NCBI RefSeq assembly: GCF_009601765.2
Contig: NZ_CP045699.1
Span: 682,001-746,000, forward strand
From: Vibrio algicola
GTDB lineage: Bacteria > Pseudomonadota > Gammaproteobacteria > Enterobacterales > Vibrionaceae
DNA: 64,000 nucleotides
Reading direction: 5' to 3'
Shown: in pieces, positions 48,197-60,896 of the stretch
How positions within the stretch are numbered: the first letter of the stretch is position 1
Layout of the letters: every line of letters begins with the position of its first letter
The notes under the pieces: model-generated
Database searches by the model: none
Told to the model about the DNA's origin: nothing
What the model saw: the letters and a program-made list of their open reading frames with translations, nothing else
Translations under genes and position numbers: made by a program

Positions 48197-49288
48197 TTAA
48201 ACATTAAAGCGGAAATGAACCACATCACCATCTTTAACAATGTAATCTTTGCCTTCTAAACGCCATTTACCCGCTTCTTTTGCTCCGCTTTCACCTTTAA
48301 ATTGGATGAAGTCTTGAAAAGCAATCACTTCAGCTCGAATAAAGCCTTTTTCAAAGTCGGTGTGGATCTTACCCGCAGATTGTGGAGCAGTAGCACCAAC
48401 AGGAATTGTCCAAGCGCGAACTTCTTGTACACCCGCGGTAAAATAGGTTTGAAGCTCTAATAATTCGTAGCCAGAACGAATAACACGGTTAAGACCTGGC
48501 TCTTCAATACCGAGATCAGCTAAGAATTCGTCACGGTCTTCTTCTTCAAGTTCCGACATTTCAGATTCAATTGCGGCGCAAACTGGCACCACTACCGCAT
48601 TTTCGCCTTCGGCGTATTCACGAACTTTATCTAAAAATGGGTTATCTTCAAATCCATCTTCGCTCACATTGGCGATATACATGGTTGGCTTCAAGGTTAA
48701 GAAGTTTAAGTAGCCAACTGCTGCTAATTCTTCTTTGCTTAATGCAACACCGCGAGCCATGCCGCCTTCAACGAATACTGGCAGTAATTTTTCTAATACG
48801 GTGATTTCGTATTTAGCGTCTTTATCGCCGCCTTTGGCTTTTTTTGCTTGACGTTGAATAGCACGTTCACAACTATCAAGATCGGCCAGAGCAAGCTCAA
48901 GATTGATGATTTCGATATCTTCAATCGGATCGATACGGCCAGCAACGTGAACGATGTTTTCGTTCTCAAAACAACGAACAACGTGACCGATAGCGTCAGT
49001 TTCGCGGATGTTGGCTAGAAATTTATTACCTAGACCTTCACCTTTTGATGCGCCAGCAACCAAACCTGCAATATCAACAAATTCCATTGTGGTTGGCAAA
49101 ATGCGTTTTGGGTTAACAATTTCTGCTAATGCATTAAGACGAGGATCCGGAACCGGCACAACACCAGTGTTAGGTTCGATAGTACAGAAAGGGAAGTTAG
49201 CCGCTTCAATACCTGCTTTAGTCAGTGCGTTAAATAGAGTTGATTTACCTACGTTCGGTAAACCGACGATCCCACATTTAAAACCCAT
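48197..49288 (-). CDS. ychF: Redox-regulated ATPase YchF (OLA1 family)
   Basis: Obg-related P-loop protein that prefers ATP and binds ribosomes; linked to oxidative stress control. 363 aa. Walker [15 protein letters not shown] at residues 8-21, the switch [17 protein letters not shown] near 70, and an altered nucleotide-specificity motif NVSE instead of NKxD, which is the YchF hallmark. The C-terminal TGS domain contains [23 protein letters not shown]. 77 bases after pth in transcription order. Confidence 0.97.
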   Translation of the reverse strand: MGFKCGIVGLPNVGKSTLFNALTKAGIEAANFPFCTIEPNTGVVPVPDPRLNALAEIVNPKRILPTTMEFVDIAGLVAGASKGEGLGNKFLANIRETDAIGHVVRCFENENIVHVAGRIDPIEDIEIINLELALADLDSCERAIQRQAKKAKGGDKDAKYEITVLEKLLPVFVEGGMARGVALSKEELAAVGYLNFLTLKPTMYIANVSEDGFEDNPFLDKVREYAEGENAVVVPVCAAIESEMSELEEEDRDEFLADLGIEEPGLNRVIRSGYELLELQTYFTAGVQEVRAWTIPVGATAPQSAGKIHTDFEKGFIRAEVIAFQDFIQFKGESGAKEAGKWRLEGKDYIVKDGDVVHFRFNV

Positions 49289-49365
49289 GTTATAAACCTT
49301 CTTTCATTCAGCGTAATTGCCGATGTTGTTGTAATTTAATTGTTTTGCTTAATGATCCAAATGAT

Positions 49366-49956
49366 CTATTCAGCTTTAAACGTATGTAAACGATTCTGCG
49401 CTTTGGCGAGATCATCTTTTAGTAGTATGTCTAAGCTGCGAACCGATTCATCAACTGCAGCATCAAGTAATTCTTGTTCTTTGGTTGGCGCTTTGCCCAA
49501 TACATAACCTGCAACGCGATCTTTATGACCTGGATGGCCAATACCAATGCGTAAGCGGTAAAATTCTTTATTATTGCCTTGCTTGGCAATGATGTCTTTT
49601 AAACCATTATGGCCGCCATGACCGCCGCCTTTTTTAAATTTAGCCACGCCAGGGGGAAGATCCAATTCGTCGTGTGCGACCATGATTTCTTCAGGTTTGA
49701 TTTGATAAAACTTGGCTAATGCGGCGACCGATTTTCCCGATAGATTCATAAATGTGGTCGGGATAAGCAGCCGTAAATCTTGACCGTGCACCATAATGCG
49801 CCCAGTTAGGCCAAAGAATTTACTTTCATCCTTTAAACTAACATTGTGCACTCGTGCTAATTCTTCCACTACCCAAGCACCCGCATTATGACGAGTGCGG
49901 ACATATTCAGGCCCAGGATTGGCGAGGCCAACCAGTAATTTGATCGATTGAGTCAA
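49366..49956 (-). CDS. pth: Peptidyl-tRNA hydrolase
   Basis: Recycles peptidyl-tRNA released from stalled ribosomes. 196 aa. Catalytic motif [13 protein letters not shown] with His22-Asn23, plus [13 protein letters not shown] [14 protein letters not shown] and the basic [13 protein letters not shown]. The start is TTG at 49956 with AGAGAG upstream; no ATG is close enough to replace it. Upstream of ychF as in E. coli. Confidence 0.96.
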   Translation of the reverse strand: MTQSIKLLVGLANPGPEYVRTRHNAGAWVVEELARVHNVSLKDESKFFGLTGRIMVHGQDLRLLIPTTFMNLSGKSVAALAKFYQIKPEEIMVAHDELDLPPGVAKFKKGGGHGGHNGLKDIIAKQGNNKEFYRLRIGIGHPGHKDRVAGYVLGKAPTKEQELLDAAVDESVRSLDILLKDDLAKAQNRLHTFKAE

Positions 49957-50030
49957 GATTTAGCTCTCTTTGCAAATTTTAAAAGCGCGGCATGATAGCA
50001 TATTTTTTAAAAGGGTGGGCAGAGTGACAA

Positions 50031-50068
50031 ATAATAAAAAACCACTTCACATGATATGAAGTGGTTTT
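50031..50068 (-). terminator. Terminator after prs
   Basis: Stem AAAACCACTTCA (50038-50049) with TGAAGTGGTTTT (50057-50068), 7-nt loop; the reverse strand continues with TTATTATTTG. Confidence 0.88.
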
Positions 50069-50100
50069 AAAATTTTGAGCTTTAAGTAAGAGGAAGTCTC

Positions 50101-51045
50101 TTAATTAAACATCGCCGAGATAGACTCTTCGTTGCTAATACGACGAATCGCTTCAGCCAACATGCTAGATAAAGTCAGTTGAGTGACTTTACCTGTCGCT
50201 TTTATCTCATCAGATAATCGGATTGAGTCAGTCACAATAACTTGATCAATCACAGAGTTAGCAATGTTTTTCGCTGCGTTACCTGAGAATACTGGGTGAG
50301 TCGCATAAGCAAATACACGCTTTGCACCACGTTCTTTTAGGGCTTCAGCTGCTTTACACAGTGTGCCACCGGTATCGATCATGTCATCGACGATCACACA
50401 ATCACGGCCTTTAACATCACCAATCAAGTTCATCACTTCAGAAACGTTAGCACGTGGACGACGTTTATCAACAATTGCGATATCCGTGTCATCTAACATT
50501 TTAGCGGTTGCACGAGCACGAACAACACCACCAAGATCTGGAGAAACAACCACAGGATCTTCTAAGCCGCGAGATTTCATATCTTCCATTAATACCGGAG
50601 TACCAAAGATATTATCCACTGGAACATCAAAGAAACCTTGGATTTGTTCAGCGTGTAAATCGATAGTCAAAACGCGGTCAACACCCACGTTAGACAAGAA
50701 ATCAGCAACAACTTTAGCAGTGATCGGCACACGAGACGAGCGAACTCGACGATCTTGGCGTGCGTAACCAAAGTAAGGGATGACGGCAGTAATACGGCCA
50801 GCAGAAGCGCGGCGCATTGCATCTATCATAACAACCAATTCCATGAGGTTGTCATTGGTTGGGGCGCAGGTAGATTGGATGATAAACACATCACTACCAC
50901 GGACGTTTTCATTAATTTTAACAGCGACTTCGCCGTCAGAAAAACGATCAACATCTGCATCACCAAGGGAAATGTATAGACGATCTGCAATACGTTGGGC
51001 TAGTTCAGGTGTGGCGTTACCAGCAAATAGCTTCATATCAGGCAC
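50101..51045 (-). CDS. prs: Ribose-phosphate pyrophosphokinase
   Basis: Makes PRPP from ribose-5-phosphate and ATP, the substrate used by Gpt encoded earlier in the window. 314 aa starting at GTG 51045, preceded by GAGG; the start [15 protein letters not shown] matches the family. Motifs: [16 protein letters not shown], the divalent-metal [12 protein letters not shown] near residue 130 and the PRPP loop [12 protein letters not shown] near 220. 27 bases after ispE. Confidence 0.97.
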   Translation of the reverse strand: MPDMKLFAGNATPELAQRIADRLYISLGDADVDRFSDGEVAVKINENVRGSDVFIIQSTCAPTNDNLMELVVMIDAMRRASAGRITAVIPYFGYARQDRRVRSSRVPITAKVVADFLSNVGVDRVLTIDLHAEQIQGFFDVPVDNIFGTPVLMEDMKSRGLEDPVVVSPDLGGVVRARATAKMLDDTDIAIVDKRRPRANVSEVMNLIGDVKGRDCVIVDDMIDTGGTLCKAAEALKERGAKRVFAYATHPVFSGNAAKNIANSVIDQVIVTDSIRLSDEIKATGKVTQLTLSSMLAEAIRRISNEESISAMFN

Positions 51046-51072
51046 GGTGGAAACCTCGGGTTGAGTCCAGTT

Positions 51073-52023
51073 TTAAATTGAGTTGTGGTTGGCTTGTTTA
51101 TAGTCAGCCAAAGTCTTATAAAGGGAAGAAGTATTCATTCCCTTGGCGATAAAGCCAAAGACACTATTTGAAAATTCGGTCGACGCTAGGTATTCAAGCA
51201 CTTGTTCGGCTTGCTGTTGAGTATCAAACTCAGCAAAAAGACAAGAACCGGTACCAGTTAGTCTCGACGGCGCATATTGTAACAGCCATGAAAGTTGCTT
51301 AGCAACCTCTGGATACAGCAAAGTAACGATTTTTTCGCAATCGTTTTCGTAACCTTGCTGTAAAAGCGTGCTTAAAGCCTGTTTAGGCGTGTTTCTAGTC
51401 AGATCTGGGTGAGTGAAAATATCCGCAGTGGCGATGTTCACATCAGGCTTTAAGACTAAATACCATTTTTCGGCAGGATGAGCGGGCTCGAGTTTTTCAC
51501 CCACACCTTCCGCAAAGGCGGCTTGGCCTCGCACAAAAACAGGCACATCCGCGCCTAAAGCTAAACCAATTTCCGCTAAGGTATCAATATCAATATTTAA
51601 ATTCCAAAGGGTATTTAAAGCAACTAGCGTCGTGGCCGCATTAGAGGAACCGCCCCCTAAACCGCCGCCCATTGGCAGTATTTTATCAAGTTGAATATCT
51701 ACGCCCAGCTTGTGTTGTTCTATATTGGATTGAGATCCGCATGAACCATTTTGCTGCGCATAGACTTTCAACGCATTGGCTGCTTTCCAAATCAGATTCT
51801 GCTCCAGTGATACCCCCTCAATCGCAGGGGTGATGGTTATCTCACCGGTATTATTGACATCAAAAAATAACGTGTCGCCAAAGTCAATAAACTGAAATAA
51901 GGTTTGCAGTTCATGGTAACCATTATCGCGGCGACCAGTAATATACAAAAATAAATTAAGCTTGGCAGGAGAAGGCCAAGCGATGGATTTTGCTTTTAGA
52001 GTTTGAATGTTGTTCGCCGGCAT
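51073..52023 (-). CDS. ispE: 4-diphosphocytidyl-2-C-methyl-D-erythritol kinase
   Basis: GHMP-family kinase of the MEP isoprenoid pathway. 316 aa from ATG 52023, whose first base pair overlaps the lolB stop (TAATG), a coupled start; a GTG at 52035 would add four residues. Motifs: [17 protein letters not shown] near residue 16 and the ATP loop [17 protein letters not shown] near 105. Between lolB and prs, the normal order. Confidence 0.95.
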   Translation of the reverse strand: MPANNIQTLKAKSIAWPSPAKLNLFLYITGRRDNGYHELQTLFQFIDFGDTLFFDVNNTGEITITPAIEGVSLEQNLIWKAANALKVYAQQNGSCGSQSNIEQHKLGVDIQLDKILPMGGGLGGGSSNAATTLVALNTLWNLNIDIDTLAEIGLALGADVPVFVRGQAAFAEGVGEKLEPAHPAEKWYLVLKPDVNIATADIFTHPDLTRNTPKQALSTLLQQGYENDCEKIVTLLYPEVAKQLSWLLQYAPSRLTGTGSCLFAEFDTQQQAEQVLEYLASTEFSNSVFGFIAKGMNTSSLYKTLADYKQANHNSI

Positions 52024-52649
52024 TAAAAAATCCACTTACTGATCACGATTTTAATTTGAGTTTTATCTTGTTGTAAAAACAAATGACTTGGCAGCATAAG
52101 GTCGGGCTTAACCGACGTAGCTTGCGGCGCATAACTTAAGTAATCGAGTTGCCACTGCTTTGTATCAATTTCTTTTTCTAAACTGGCCACATTATTCATG
52201 TCGTTAAACGTAATGTTATCAGCGCCAGTTGGCAGGCCTTTGATCCAATCGGGTAGTTCAGAAACCGGAATGGTTAAACCAGTTAATTGCTTGATTAATT
52301 GATTGGCTTGCGCTGCGGTGGTGACTTTGCCGTCTGAGGTGGTTAGCATCGCGCCACTAGGTAACATTTGCAGTGTCATTACTGTTTGACCAAAAAAGCT
52401 CAGCAATTTTAATTGATCGTAATGAGAAGCATGAGTTAATACAAAATTAAGAGACTGACGATGCTCTGGATCTTGGTAACCAATTTTGCCGGTGACTTTA
52501 AAGGTATTTAATTGAGTGAGATCTTGCTGTTGTTGTTGCCAGTCAACGCTGGTGTTAGAAGGCGGTGTTGAACTACAACCGACCAGTATTAACGTGATTG
52601 CGCTAAGGAGTAAGACCGTAATACGACGAAAAATTGGGAGGATAGGCAA
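52023..52649 (-). CDS. lolB: Outer-membrane lipoprotein-insertion protein LolB
   Basis: Receives lipoproteins from LolA and places them in the outer membrane. 208 aa. Lipobox LILVGC gives a mature N-terminal cysteine near residue 25, followed by a LolA/LolB-type half-barrel. The start is TTG at 52649 with AGGA upstream. Divergent from hemA, as in E. coli. Confidence 0.94.
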   Translation of the reverse strand: MPILPIFRRITVLLLSAITLILVGCSSTPPSNTSVDWQQQQQDLTQLNTFKVTGKIGYQDPEHRQSLNFVLTHASHYDQLKLLSFFGQTVMTLQMLPSGAMLTTSDGKVTTAAQANQLIKQLTGLTIPVSELPDWIKGLPTGADNITFNDMNNVASLEKEIDTKQWQLDYLSYAPQATSVKPDLMLPSHLFLQQDKTQIKIVISKWIF

Positions 52650-52843
52650 AGAAAATCCTTACTGATGAGTGAGTTTCTTGGCAATTGTAGCACTTTATTT
52701 GTGAGCGCTTCAGCACAAATGTAGCTTGAAATAGACGAATGTTAGCTGAAATGGAGGAATACAGGCTCTAGCCCTTTCATTAATACTGCCCATCAAGTAA
52801 AATTGCCGCCTCAATAACTATTATTTTAGAGTATTCCCACTAC

Positions 52844-54103
52844 ATGTCTTTGCTTGCTATTGGTATCAATCACAATACAGCGTCGGTTGAGTTGCGAGAA
52901 AAAATTGCATTTTCACCAGATAAACTGTCTGAAGCCCTTGCTCAGATGGCGGAAAGTCATGCCATAAAAAGTGGAGTGATCGTCTCGACTTGTAACCGTA
53001 CTGAAATTTATTGTGATCTACGCAAAGGGGTCAGCCAAGGCTACATTATCGATTGGTTGCTGGAGTTCCATAAAGTGGATCCAGACGCTTTAATGTCTTG
53101 TATTTATAGTTATGAAGAACAAACCGCAGTGCAGCATCTAATGCGCGTTGCCTGTGGGCTTGATTCGTTAGTTTTAGGCGAGCCGCAAATTTTGGGTCAA
53201 GTCAAACAAGCCTACGCGGCCTCGGTTGAACATAAAGCCGTCAATGGCATGACAGAGAAACTGTTCCATAAAGCTTTCTCAGTGGCTAAAAAAGTGCGTA
53301 CTGAAACGGCAATTGGTGGCAGTGCAGTTTCGGTCGCTTACGCCGCTTGTATGCTCGCGAAACAAATTTTCGAATCGATGAAAAATATTACCGTATTGTT
53401 GGTTGGCGCGGGTGAAACGATTGAATTAGTCGCCAAACATTTATCATCGACCCATTGCAAAAATATTATAGTGGCCAACCGAACCATTGAACGCGCTAAA
53501 CTACTAGCTGACCAATTTGATGGTGAAGTGATCACACTCTCCGAGATCCCTGAGCATTTATCTCGCGCCGATATCGTGATCAGTTCAACCGCTAGTCCAT
53601 TGCCGATCATTGGTAAAGGCATGGTAGAAAGCGCTTTAAAACAACGTAAGCACCAACCTATGTTATTAGTCGATATTGCGGTTCCACGTGATATTGAAGC
53701 GCAAGTCGGCGATCTTAATGATGCCTATTTATATAGCGTCGATGACCTGCAAGGGATCATCAACAAAAACATGGAACAACGCAAAGTTGAAGCCATTCAA
53801 GCAGAAGCGATTGTGAGCGAAGAAAGCGCCGCGTATATGATGTGGCTGCGTTCACTGCAAGCTGTTGATAGCATTAGAGACTACCGCCAACACGCCAACG
53901 AAATCAAAGATGATCTACTGGAAAAAAGCTTAAATACCTTAGCCGCCGGTGGCAATCCTGAAAAAGTATTACGCGAATTAAGCAACAAACTCACCAACCG
54001 ATTAATCCATCAGCCAACTCGAGCCATGCAAGTGGTTGCCGAGCAGGGCGAGCCAGAAAAGTTAACTGTTATTCGTCAAAGTTTAGGTTTAGATGAACTT
54101 TAG
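52844..54103 (+). CDS. hemA: Glutamyl-tRNA reductase
   Basis: First committed step of tetrapyrrole synthesis by the C5 route: Glu-tRNA to glutamate-1-semialdehyde with NADPH. 419 aa. Catalytic cysteine in [10 protein letters not shown] (Cys50); the NADPH domain starts near 180 with [17 protein letters not shown]; a C-terminal dimerisation helix region follows. Sequence [14 protein letters not shown] matches the family. The ribosome site is weak. prfA follows after 69 bases. Confidence 0.97.
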   Translation: MSLLAIGINHNTASVELREKIAFSPDKLSEALAQMAESHAIKSGVIVSTCNRTEIYCDLRKGVSQGYIIDWLLEFHKVDPDALMSCIYSYEEQTAVQHLMRVACGLDSLVLGEPQILGQVKQAYAASVEHKAVNGMTEKLFHKAFSVAKKVRTETAIGGSAVSVAYAACMLAKQIFESMKNITVLLVGAGETIELVAKHLSSTHCKNIIVANRTIERAKLLADQFDGEVITLSEIPEHLSRADIVISSTASPLPIIGKGMVESALKQRKHQPMLLVDIAVPRDIEAQVGDLNDAYLYSVDDLQGIINKNMEQRKVEAIQAEAIVSEESAAYMMWLRSLQAVDSIRDYRQHANEIKDDLLEKSLNTLAAGGNPEKVLRELSNKLTNRLIHQPTRAMQVVAEQGEPEKLTVIRQSLGLDEL

Positions 54104-54172
54104 CTATGCTCTTATGCAAGCGATGTAATTAACAGCCCCCATCAATAGCAACATGACATTTAAGATAAAATT

Positions 54173-55261
54173 ATGAAATCGTCAATTTTAACCAAGTTAG
54201 AAACGCTGGTTGAGCGTTATGAAGAAGTGCAGCATTTATTAGGTGATCCAGATGTGATCGGTGATCAAAATAAATTCCGCGCGTTATCAAAAGAGTACTC
54301 TCAATTAGAAGAAGTGACTTTGTGCTTCCAAGCATACCAACAAGCACAAGAAGATTTAGTCGCAGCTGAAGAAATGGCGCAAGAAGATGACGCGGAAATG
54401 CGTGAGATGGCGCAAGAAGAAATTAAAGAAGCCAAAGCGAGCATTGAACGTCTAGCCGATGACTTACAAATTCTGCTTATTCCAAAAGATCCAAACGATG
54501 ATCGTAACTGCTTCTTAGAAATTCGCGCCGGTGCGGGTGGTGATGAAGCGGGTATTTTTGCTGGTGATTTATTCCGTATGTACAGCCGTTTTGCCGAGAA
54601 AAAAGGCTGGCGGATTGAGGTAATGAGCAGCAATATTTCAGAGCAAGGCGGCTTTAAAGAAATGATCGCAAAAGTAAGCGGTGATGGCGCTTATGGCGTA
54701 TTGAAATTTGAATCGGGTGGTCACCGCGTACAACGTGTTCCAGCTACTGAATCTCAAGGGCGTGTGCATACTTCAGCTTGTACGCTTGCGGTCATGGCTG
54801 AAATTCCAGAAGCCGAAATTCCAGAAATTAAATCGTCTGATCTGAAAATTGATACCTTCCGTTCATCCGGCGCGGGTGGTCAGCACGTTAACACCACCGA
54901 TTCTGCTATTCGTATTACTCACTTACCAACGGGTACGGTGGTGGAATGTCAGGACGAACGTTCACAGCATAAAAACAAAGCCAAAGCGATGGCGGTTCTT
55001 GCGGCACGTATTATTAAAGCAGAAGAAGCCAAACGCGCAGCAGAAGTGTCAGACACTCGTCGTAACTTGCTAGGCTCGGGCGATCGTAGTGACCGTATTC
55101 GTACGTATAACTATCCGCAAGGTCGTGTATCGGATCACCGCATCAACTTAACCTTATACCGTTTAGCGGAAGTGATGGAAGGCGATCTACAAAGCTTAGT
55201 TGATCCGGTTATTCAAGAGTATCAAGCCGATCAACTGGCGGCACTTGCTGAACAAAATTAA
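54173..55261 (+). CDS. prfA: Peptide chain release factor 1
   Basis: Recognises UAA and UAG and triggers peptide release. 362 aa. Codon-reading tripeptide PAT is in [12 protein letters not shown] near residue 187, and the GGQ motif [14 protein letters not shown] is near 235. Its stop TAA overlaps the prmC ATG by one base; PrmC methylates the GGQ glutamine, so target and modifier are coupled. Confidence 0.98.
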   Translation: MKSSILTKLETLVERYEEVQHLLGDPDVIGDQNKFRALSKEYSQLEEVTLCFQAYQQAQEDLVAAEEMAQEDDAEMREMAQEEIKEAKASIERLADDLQILLIPKDPNDDRNCFLEIRAGAGGDEAGIFAGDLFRMYSRFAEKKGWRIEVMSSNISEQGGFKEMIAKVSGDGAYGVLKFESGGHRVQRVPATESQGRVHTSACTLAVMAEIPEAEIPEIKSSDLKIDTFRSSGAGGQHVNTTDSAIRITHLPTGTVVECQDERSQHKNKAKAMAVLAARIIKAEEAKRAAEVSDTRRNLLGSGDRSDRIRTYNYPQGRVSDHRINLTLYRLAEVMEGDLQSLVDPVIQEYQADQLAALAEQN

Positions 55262-56127
55262 TGAACTCGATCGAAGGGCAATTAAAACATGCCACCCAAG
55301 CATTAATCAATGGTGGCAGTGAGTCACCGTCATTAGATGCGACGGTATTGTTGTGCCATGTGTTAGATAAGCCGCGCAGCTATTTACTCACATGGCCAGA
55401 GCGAGAGTTGAGCGCTGAACAAAGTGAGCAGTTTGATGCCTTGTTACAGCAACGATTGGAAGGCAAACCGATTGCTTATTTGGTCGGTGAACGTGAGTTT
55501 TGGTCGCTGCCATTAGACGTATCGCCAACCACGCTGATCCCGCGCGCCGATACCGAACGTTTGGTGGAGTTAGCGCTAGATAAAGTTGCGTTACTGTCCA
55601 AGCAAGGTATCAGCGGTGATATTCTGGATTTAGGCACAGGTACTGGCGCGCTAGCATTGGCTTTGGCATCTGAGTTGCCTTGCTTGAGTGTGACAGGGAT
55701 AGACTTACAGCCTGAAGCACAACAACTGGCGACGCGCAATGCACAAAAGTTAAATTTAACCAATGCGCAATTTTTGCAAGGCAGTTGGTATGAACCTTTA
55801 GGCGCTGATGCTCAATTTAGTTGTATTGTGAGCAATCCGCCTTATATTGATAAACAAGATCCGCACTTAGCCTTAGGTGATGTACGCTTTGAACCATTAA
55901 CGGCTTTAGTGGCTGAAGATAAAGGTCTGGCGGATCTGCGTTTTATTGCCGACCATGCGCGTCAATATTTGCTGCCAAATGGTTGGCTGTTAATGGAACA
56001 TGGCTTTGAGCAAGGCGGCGAAGTGCGAACTATTTTAACCGAATTTGGTTATCAGCAAGTGAGTACTGAAAAGGATTATGGCAACAATGACCGAGTCACT
56101 TTAGGTTGCTGGACTAGCATTAAGTAA
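55261..56127 (+). CDS. prmC: Release factor glutamine N5-methyltransferase
   Basis: Methylates the GGQ glutamine of release factors 1 and 2. 288 aa: an N-terminal helical domain (1-85), then a Rossmann methyltransferase with SAM motif DILDLGTGTGALALALA near 122 and the catalytic NPPY (VSNPPYID) near 195. Start overlaps the prfA stop (TAATG). Confidence 0.97.
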   Translation: MNSIEGQLKHATQALINGGSESPSLDATVLLCHVLDKPRSYLLTWPERELSAEQSEQFDALLQQRLEGKPIAYLVGEREFWSLPLDVSPTTLIPRADTERLVELALDKVALLSKQGISGDILDLGTGTGALALALASELPCLSVTGIDLQPEAQQLATRNAQKLNLTNAQFLQGSWYEPLGADAQFSCIVSNPPYIDKQDPHLALGDVRFEPLTALVAEDKGLADLRFIADHARQYLLPNGWLLMEHGFEQGGEVRTILTEFGYQQVSTEKDYGNNDRVTLGCWTSIK

Positions 56128-56151
56128 GCCACAAATGGAGAATGGAATACC

Positions 56152-56532
56152 ATGATATATGCGTCAATGAAACATATTCACCTATTATCGATTGTGATCA
56201 GTGTCTTTTTACTGACCTTGCGTTATATCTTGATGATGATGGATTCATCGTTATTGCATAAAAAATGGCTAAAAATCACCCCGCATATCGTCGATACGGT
56301 ATTGCTTGCCAGTGGTATTAGCTTGATTTTTATTACCGGTTTTATGCCTTTTACCGCCAGCGCACCGTGGTTAACTGAAAAAATCACCTGCGTCTTTGTG
56401 TATATCGCATTAGGTTTTGTGGCGTTGAAACTGGGGAAAACCAAATTTATTCGTAGTATCGCTTTTTTTGGCGCATTAGGTTGGTTGTACTGGGCTGCCC
56501 ATCTCGCGATCACTAAAGTTCCAACGTGGTAA
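56152..56532 (+). CDS. sirB2: SirB2 family membrane protein
   Basis: 126 aa with four hydrophobic helices, beginning MIYASMKHIHLLSIVISVFL; contains the conserved HIVDTVLLASGISL. SirB2 (DUF) is an uncharacterised inner-membrane protein first noted near Salmonella sirA regulators. A second ATG at codon 6 is possible; GGAG upstream supports the first. Six bases before sirB1. Confidence 0.88.
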   Translation: MIYASMKHIHLLSIVISVFLLTLRYILMMMDSSLLHKKWLKITPHIVDTVLLASGISLIFITGFMPFTASAPWLTEKITCVFVYIALGFVALKLGKTKFIRSIAFFGALGWLYWAAHLAITKVPTW

Positions 56533-56538
56533 TCAATA

Positions 56539-58322
<1,784 letters not shown>

Positions 58323-58398
58323 TAAATAGTCAAAGTCTTTGAAGCTACCACGTCAACGACTTGGGCTATAGGCAATATCTCGAAAGCTTTACAACACC

Positions 58399-58430
58399 AA
58401 TCCAGAGATCCTCGATCTCTGGATTTTTTT
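58399..58430 (+). terminator. Terminator after kdsA
   Basis: Stem AATCCAGAGAT (58399-58409) with ATCTCTGGATT (58415-58425), CCTCG-type loop, seven T. Confidence 0.92.
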
Positions 58431-58600
58431 GTCTTTTTTCTTTCCCGTTATCGTTTGCGTGTGATCGCGACATCAGAACGTTACGAGTAATATCCCATTG
58501 AGAATGAGTTGAGTTACACTGATTGCACGGCTGATGTGAGTTCTAATAAACTTATTCGGTCTACCTTTTCTATTTCCCTTTTATAAACAGGTATTCATTG

Positions 58601-60271
58601 ATGAAACAGTTTGTATTTAAGGCATCGACGATTGCACTTGCCATCGCCTCACTTGCCGCATGTTCTACTCAAAATTCAACGTCTAGCCAACATGAATGGT
58701 TAGCCGATAAAACCTATAAACTTACCGTCCTTCACACCAACGATAACCACGGCCGATTCTGGCAAAATGATGATGGTGAATATGGTATGTCGGCGCGTAA
58801 AACTCTGATTGATAGTATTCGTCATGATGTTGAAGCCGAAGGTGGCAGTGTATTACTTTTCTCTGGCGGTGATATTAATACCGGCGTACCAGAGTCGGAT
58901 CTACAAGATGCTGAACCTGATTTCAAAGGCATGGACAAGATTGGTTATGATGCTATGGCGGTCGGCAACCATGAGTTCGACAACCCGCTTTCGGTACTGA
59001 TGAAGCAGCGTGATTGGATTAACTTCCCGATGCTATCGGCCAATATTTACAATAAAAAAACCGGTGAGCGTTTATTCAAACCGTATGAAATCTTCGATGA
59101 GCAAGGGATCAAAATTGCCGTTATTGGTTTAACCACCGAAGACACCGCTAAAATAGGCAACCCTGAATACATTGGTGATGTTGAATTTAAAGACCCGAAA
59201 GCCGAAGCGAAAAAAGTGATTGAGCAACTGGAAGCCAATGAAAAACCGGATCTGATTTTTGCTGTGACGCACATGGGACACTACGATAACGGTCATAGCG
59301 GTGTTAATGCGCCGGGCGATGTGACTCTGGCGCGTTATTTGCCAAAGGGCGAGCTTGATATGATTGTCGGCGGACACTCGCAAGAGCCTGTGTGTATGGA
59401 GTCAGACAATCATCGCCAAGTGGACTATAAGCCGGGTGAGAAATGTATTCCTGATCAGCAAAATGGCACTTGGATCGTACAAGCTCACGAGTGGGGTAAG
59501 TATGTTGGTCGCGCCGATTTTGAATTTAAAAACGGTCAGTTAAGCATGGTAAGTTACGATCTGATCCCAGTAAATTTAAAGAAAAAGGTCGTGATAGATG
59601 GCAAGAAGCAAAAAGTGCTGATCCAAGATGAAATAGCTCAAGATGCCGAACTGCATAAGTTCTTGAAACCTTATCAAGAAAAGGGCCAAGAAAAGCTGAT
59701 GGTGAAAGTGTCTCATACTGATGGCAAGCTTGAAGGTGACCGAAATGTGGTGCGTTATAAGCAAACCAATTTAGGTCGATTAATTGCTTTGTCACACATG
59801 GAACGCATGAACGCAGATTTTGCGGTGATGAACTCTGGCGGGGTACGCGACTCTATTGCCGCGGGTGACATCACTTACAAAGATGTGCTGAAAGTGCAGC
59901 CGTTCGGTAATATCGTCACTTATATTGATATGAAAGGCAGCGATGTGTTGGATTATCTTAATGTGGTCGGGCTGATGCCAATTGACTCTGGCGCTTATGT
60001 GCAATTTGCGGGTGTGGCAATGACCGTGGCAGATGGCAAAGTCCATGATGTTAAAATTGGCGGTAAAGCATTAGATCCAAATAAAATGTATCGCTTTACC
60101 GTGCCAAGTTTTAACGCCGCGGGTGGCGATGGATATCCTAAGATCTCCGATAAAAAAGGCTTTGTGAATACAGGTTTTGTGGATGCGGAAGTTTTAAAAG
60201 ATTACCTAGAGAAGCACAATCCGATCAAAGTGTCAGATTATCAGCCAAAGGGTGAAATCCAATATAAATAA
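58601..60271 (+). CDS. nutA: 5'-nucleotidase / UDP-sugar hydrolase lipoprotein
   Basis: Surface or periplasmic enzyme that removes phosphate from extracellular nucleotides so nucleosides can be taken up; Vibrio NutA/UshA type. 556 aa from ATG 58601 (a TTG just before is not needed). Lipobox LAAC near residue 22. Metallophosphatase motifs: HTNDNHGRF, GGDINTG, GNHEFDNPL, THMGHY and GGHSQEP; C-terminal substrate domain with NSGGVRDSI and FTVPSFNAAGGDGYP. The dinuclear metal site is complete. V. parahaemolyticus NutA is chloride-dependent; that is known of the family, not seen here. Confidence 0.94.
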   Translation: MKQFVFKASTIALAIASLAACSTQNSTSSQHEWLADKTYKLTVLHTNDNHGRFWQNDDGEYGMSARKTLIDSIRHDVEAEGGSVLLFSGGDINTGVPESDLQDAEPDFKGMDKIGYDAMAVGNHEFDNPLSVLMKQRDWINFPMLSANIYNKKTGERLFKPYEIFDEQGIKIAVIGLTTEDTAKIGNPEYIGDVEFKDPKAEAKKVIEQLEANEKPDLIFAVTHMGHYDNGHSGVNAPGDVTLARYLPKGELDMIVGGHSQEPVCMESDNHRQVDYKPGEKCIPDQQNGTWIVQAHEWGKYVGRADFEFKNGQLSMVSYDLIPVNLKKKVVIDGKKQKVLIQDEIAQDAELHKFLKPYQEKGQEKLMVKVSHTDGKLEGDRNVVRYKQTNLGRLIALSHMERMNADFAVMNSGGVRDSIAAGDITYKDVLKVQPFGNIVTYIDMKGSDVLDYLNVVGLMPIDSGAYVQFAGVAMTVADGKVHDVKIGGKALDPNKMYRFTVPSFNAAGGDGYPKISDKKGFVNTGFVDAEVLKDYLEKHNPIKVSDYQPKGEIQYK

Positions 60272-60317
60272 CCCAATAAGATCGTGATTTTTGTCACCAT
60301 ATTTTGGTAAATTAATA

Positions 60318-60351
60318 AGCAGTATCCACGTCAGTGGCTGCTGCTTTTTTT
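60318..60351 (+). terminator. Terminator after nutA
   Basis: Imperfect stem AGCAG-TA-TCCAC / GTGGC-TG-CTGCT around 60318-60345, GTCA loop, then seven T. It lies 24 bases before ybaK. Confidence 0.75.
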
Positions 60352-60374
60352 ATATTCAATTTCAAGGGACTACC

Positions 60375-60848
60375 ATGACGCCTGCTATCAATCTGGCCAA
60401 AAAGAAAAAAATCGCCCACAGCGTACATCAATATAAACATGAACCAAGTGCGGCAAGCTATGGATTGGAAGCGGCAGAGGCATTAGGTCAAGATCCGGCG
60501 CAAGTATTTAAAACCTTATTGTTTTGTTTAAATGGTGAGGCGAAAAACTTAGCGGTGGCGATCATTCCGGTGGAAAATAAATTGAATTTGAAATTAGCCG
60601 CCAAAGCCGCGGGCGGTAAAAAAGCTGAAATGGCCAATCCAGACATTGCACAAACAGTCACAGGTTATGTGGTAGGCGGCATTAGTCCACTGGGGCAGAA
60701 AAAAGCCTTGCCCACTTTTATCCATAGCAGTGCACAAGGATTTGACACTATTTGTGTCTCAGCAGGAAAACGAGGATTAGAAATTGAATTAGCGCCACAG
60801 GATTTGGCTAATTTGACGAGAGGTAAATTGGTCGATCTTTGTGGCTGA
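60375..60848 (+). CDS. ybaK: Cys-tRNA(Pro)/Cys-tRNA(Cys) deacylase YbaK
   Basis: Editing enzyme that hydrolyses Cys misloaded on tRNA-Pro. 157 aa from ATG 60375 (AAGGGAC upstream), starting MTPAINLAKKKKIAHSVHQY; the frame from 60291 begins in the terminator. Family residues: the lysine in LGQDPAQVFKTLLF and the GYVVGGISPLGQKK loop. Confidence 0.95.
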   Translation: MTPAINLAKKKKIAHSVHQYKHEPSAASYGLEAAEALGQDPAQVFKTLLFCLNGEAKNLAVAIIPVENKLNLKLAAKAAGGKKAEMANPDIAQTVTGYVVGGISPLGQKKALPTFIHSSAQGFDTICVSAGKRGLEIELAPQDLANLTRGKLVDLCG

Positions 60849-60852
60849 TAAA

Positions 60853-60875
60853 CGAGGCTCAAAATCAGAGCCTCG
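60853..60875. terminator. Weak bidirectional hairpin between ybaK and rluF
   Basis: Perfect 8-bp stem CGAGGCTC (60853-60860) with GAGCCTCG (60868-60875); no clear T-run on either strand. Lies between convergent genes. Confidence 0.45.
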
Positions 60876-60896
60876 AAAATAGACAATTAAAGAGGT